From Chloroflexota bacterium (lineage in GTDB: Bacteria; Chloroflexota; Dehalococcoidia; GIF9; UBA5629), in assembly GCA_016875975.1 (NCBI GenBank), contig VGOF01000108.1, forward strand, positions 1-5,564: a stretch of DNA of 5,564 nucleotides, read 5' to 3'. Made by a program: the position numbers and the translations under genes. Positions 5,451 to 5,564 of the stretch are shown here, piece by piece. Each line of letters starts with the position of its first letter. Positions within the stretch are counted from its first letter, which is position 1. A model generated the notes under the pieces. The model worked only from the letters and a program-made list of their open reading frames with translations, did not search any database and was not told the origin of the DNA.

Positions 5451-5461
5451 GCACTAATGCC

Positions 5462-5564
5462 CTATTTGATGGTTCTGGGGATAAGCGGGACAGTCACCGT
5501 CGGCTTCTTGAAGCAGTACTTGGGGTTCTGGTACTGGTCATAGCCACATGGTGCATCTTGACAA
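5462..5564 (-). CDS. C-terminal tail of an unrecognised cysteine-containing protein (N-terminus beyond window)
   Basis: On the minus strand a frame enters at the window edge and runs 33 residues to TAG (plus-strand 5462-5464). It has Cys-x4-Cys (CQDAPC), then Cys 11 residues later after GYDQYQNPKY, and ends in a basic and proline-rich tail, KKPTVTVPLIPRTIK. Spaced cysteines with aromatic residues could bind a metal or form disulfides, but with only the tail visible I cannot name the protein. The composition is protein-like, and convergence on gltX across the terminator at 5420-5450 fits a real gene end. Other frames in this stretch are less convincing. Confidence 0.55.
   Translation of the reverse strand, partial: CQDAPCGYDQYQNPKYCFKKPTVTVPLIPRTIK

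Noticed and set aside
1..5564. A novel defence, mobile or CRISPR system
   Set aside because: No direct-repeat array, transposase, integrase, nuclease or toxin-antitoxin signature was seen; the recognisable genes are housekeeping or general membrane families.

Overview
This 5.56 kb window reads as ordinary bacterial chromosome carrying mostly housekeeping genes, of medium GC, with strong Shine-Dalgarno sites and sigma-70-type promoters. The gene order (small C4 zinc-finger DksA/TraR-like gene, then lspA, then an rluD-type pseudouridine synthase, with gltX nearby) and the two-helix small membrane proteins suggest an uncultured member of the Chloroflexota, perhaps Dehalococcoidia. That placement is an inference from protein style and gene order and was not tested. 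I found no tRNA, rRNA, CRISPR array, insertion sequence, or T-box ahead of gltX.

Layout. (1) 1-503, minus strand: the N-terminal part of a membrane-anchored alpha/beta hydrolase, cut by the window edge. (2) 504-681: a divergent intergenic region with one clear promoter on each strand. (3) 682-1047, plus strand: two tandem 51-residue, two-helix membrane proteins that are paralogues of each other (DUF3096-like). (4) 1048-1252: non-coding, with two RNA-hairpin candidates and a possible promoter. (5) 1253-3009: a tightly overlapping operon of a DksA/TraR-type zinc-finger protein, lspA (lipoprotein signal peptidase) and an RluD-type 23S rRNA pseudouridine synthase. The last has no ATG/GTG/TTG start that keeps its S4 domain and appears to start at CTG 2101 behind a perfect AAGGAGG. 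(6) 3031-3393: a very good extended -10 promoter followed by an unrecognised 103-residue coiled-coil protein. (7) 3508-5401: an RDD-family membrane protein (TTG start) overlapping gltX (GTG start), closed by a strong intrinsic terminator at 5420-5450. (8) 5462-5564, minus strand: the C-terminal tail of an unrecognised cysteine-containing protein that converges on gltX.

The genes mix envelope functions (LspA, RDD protein, DUF3096-like pair, anchored hydrolase) with translation functions (RluD-type synthase, GluRS). No novel multi-gene defence or mobile system is visible. The points most worth a second look are the apparent CTG start of the pseudouridine synthase, the duplicated micro-membrane proteins with a structured 3' region, and the orphan coiled-coil gene with its own strong promoter.
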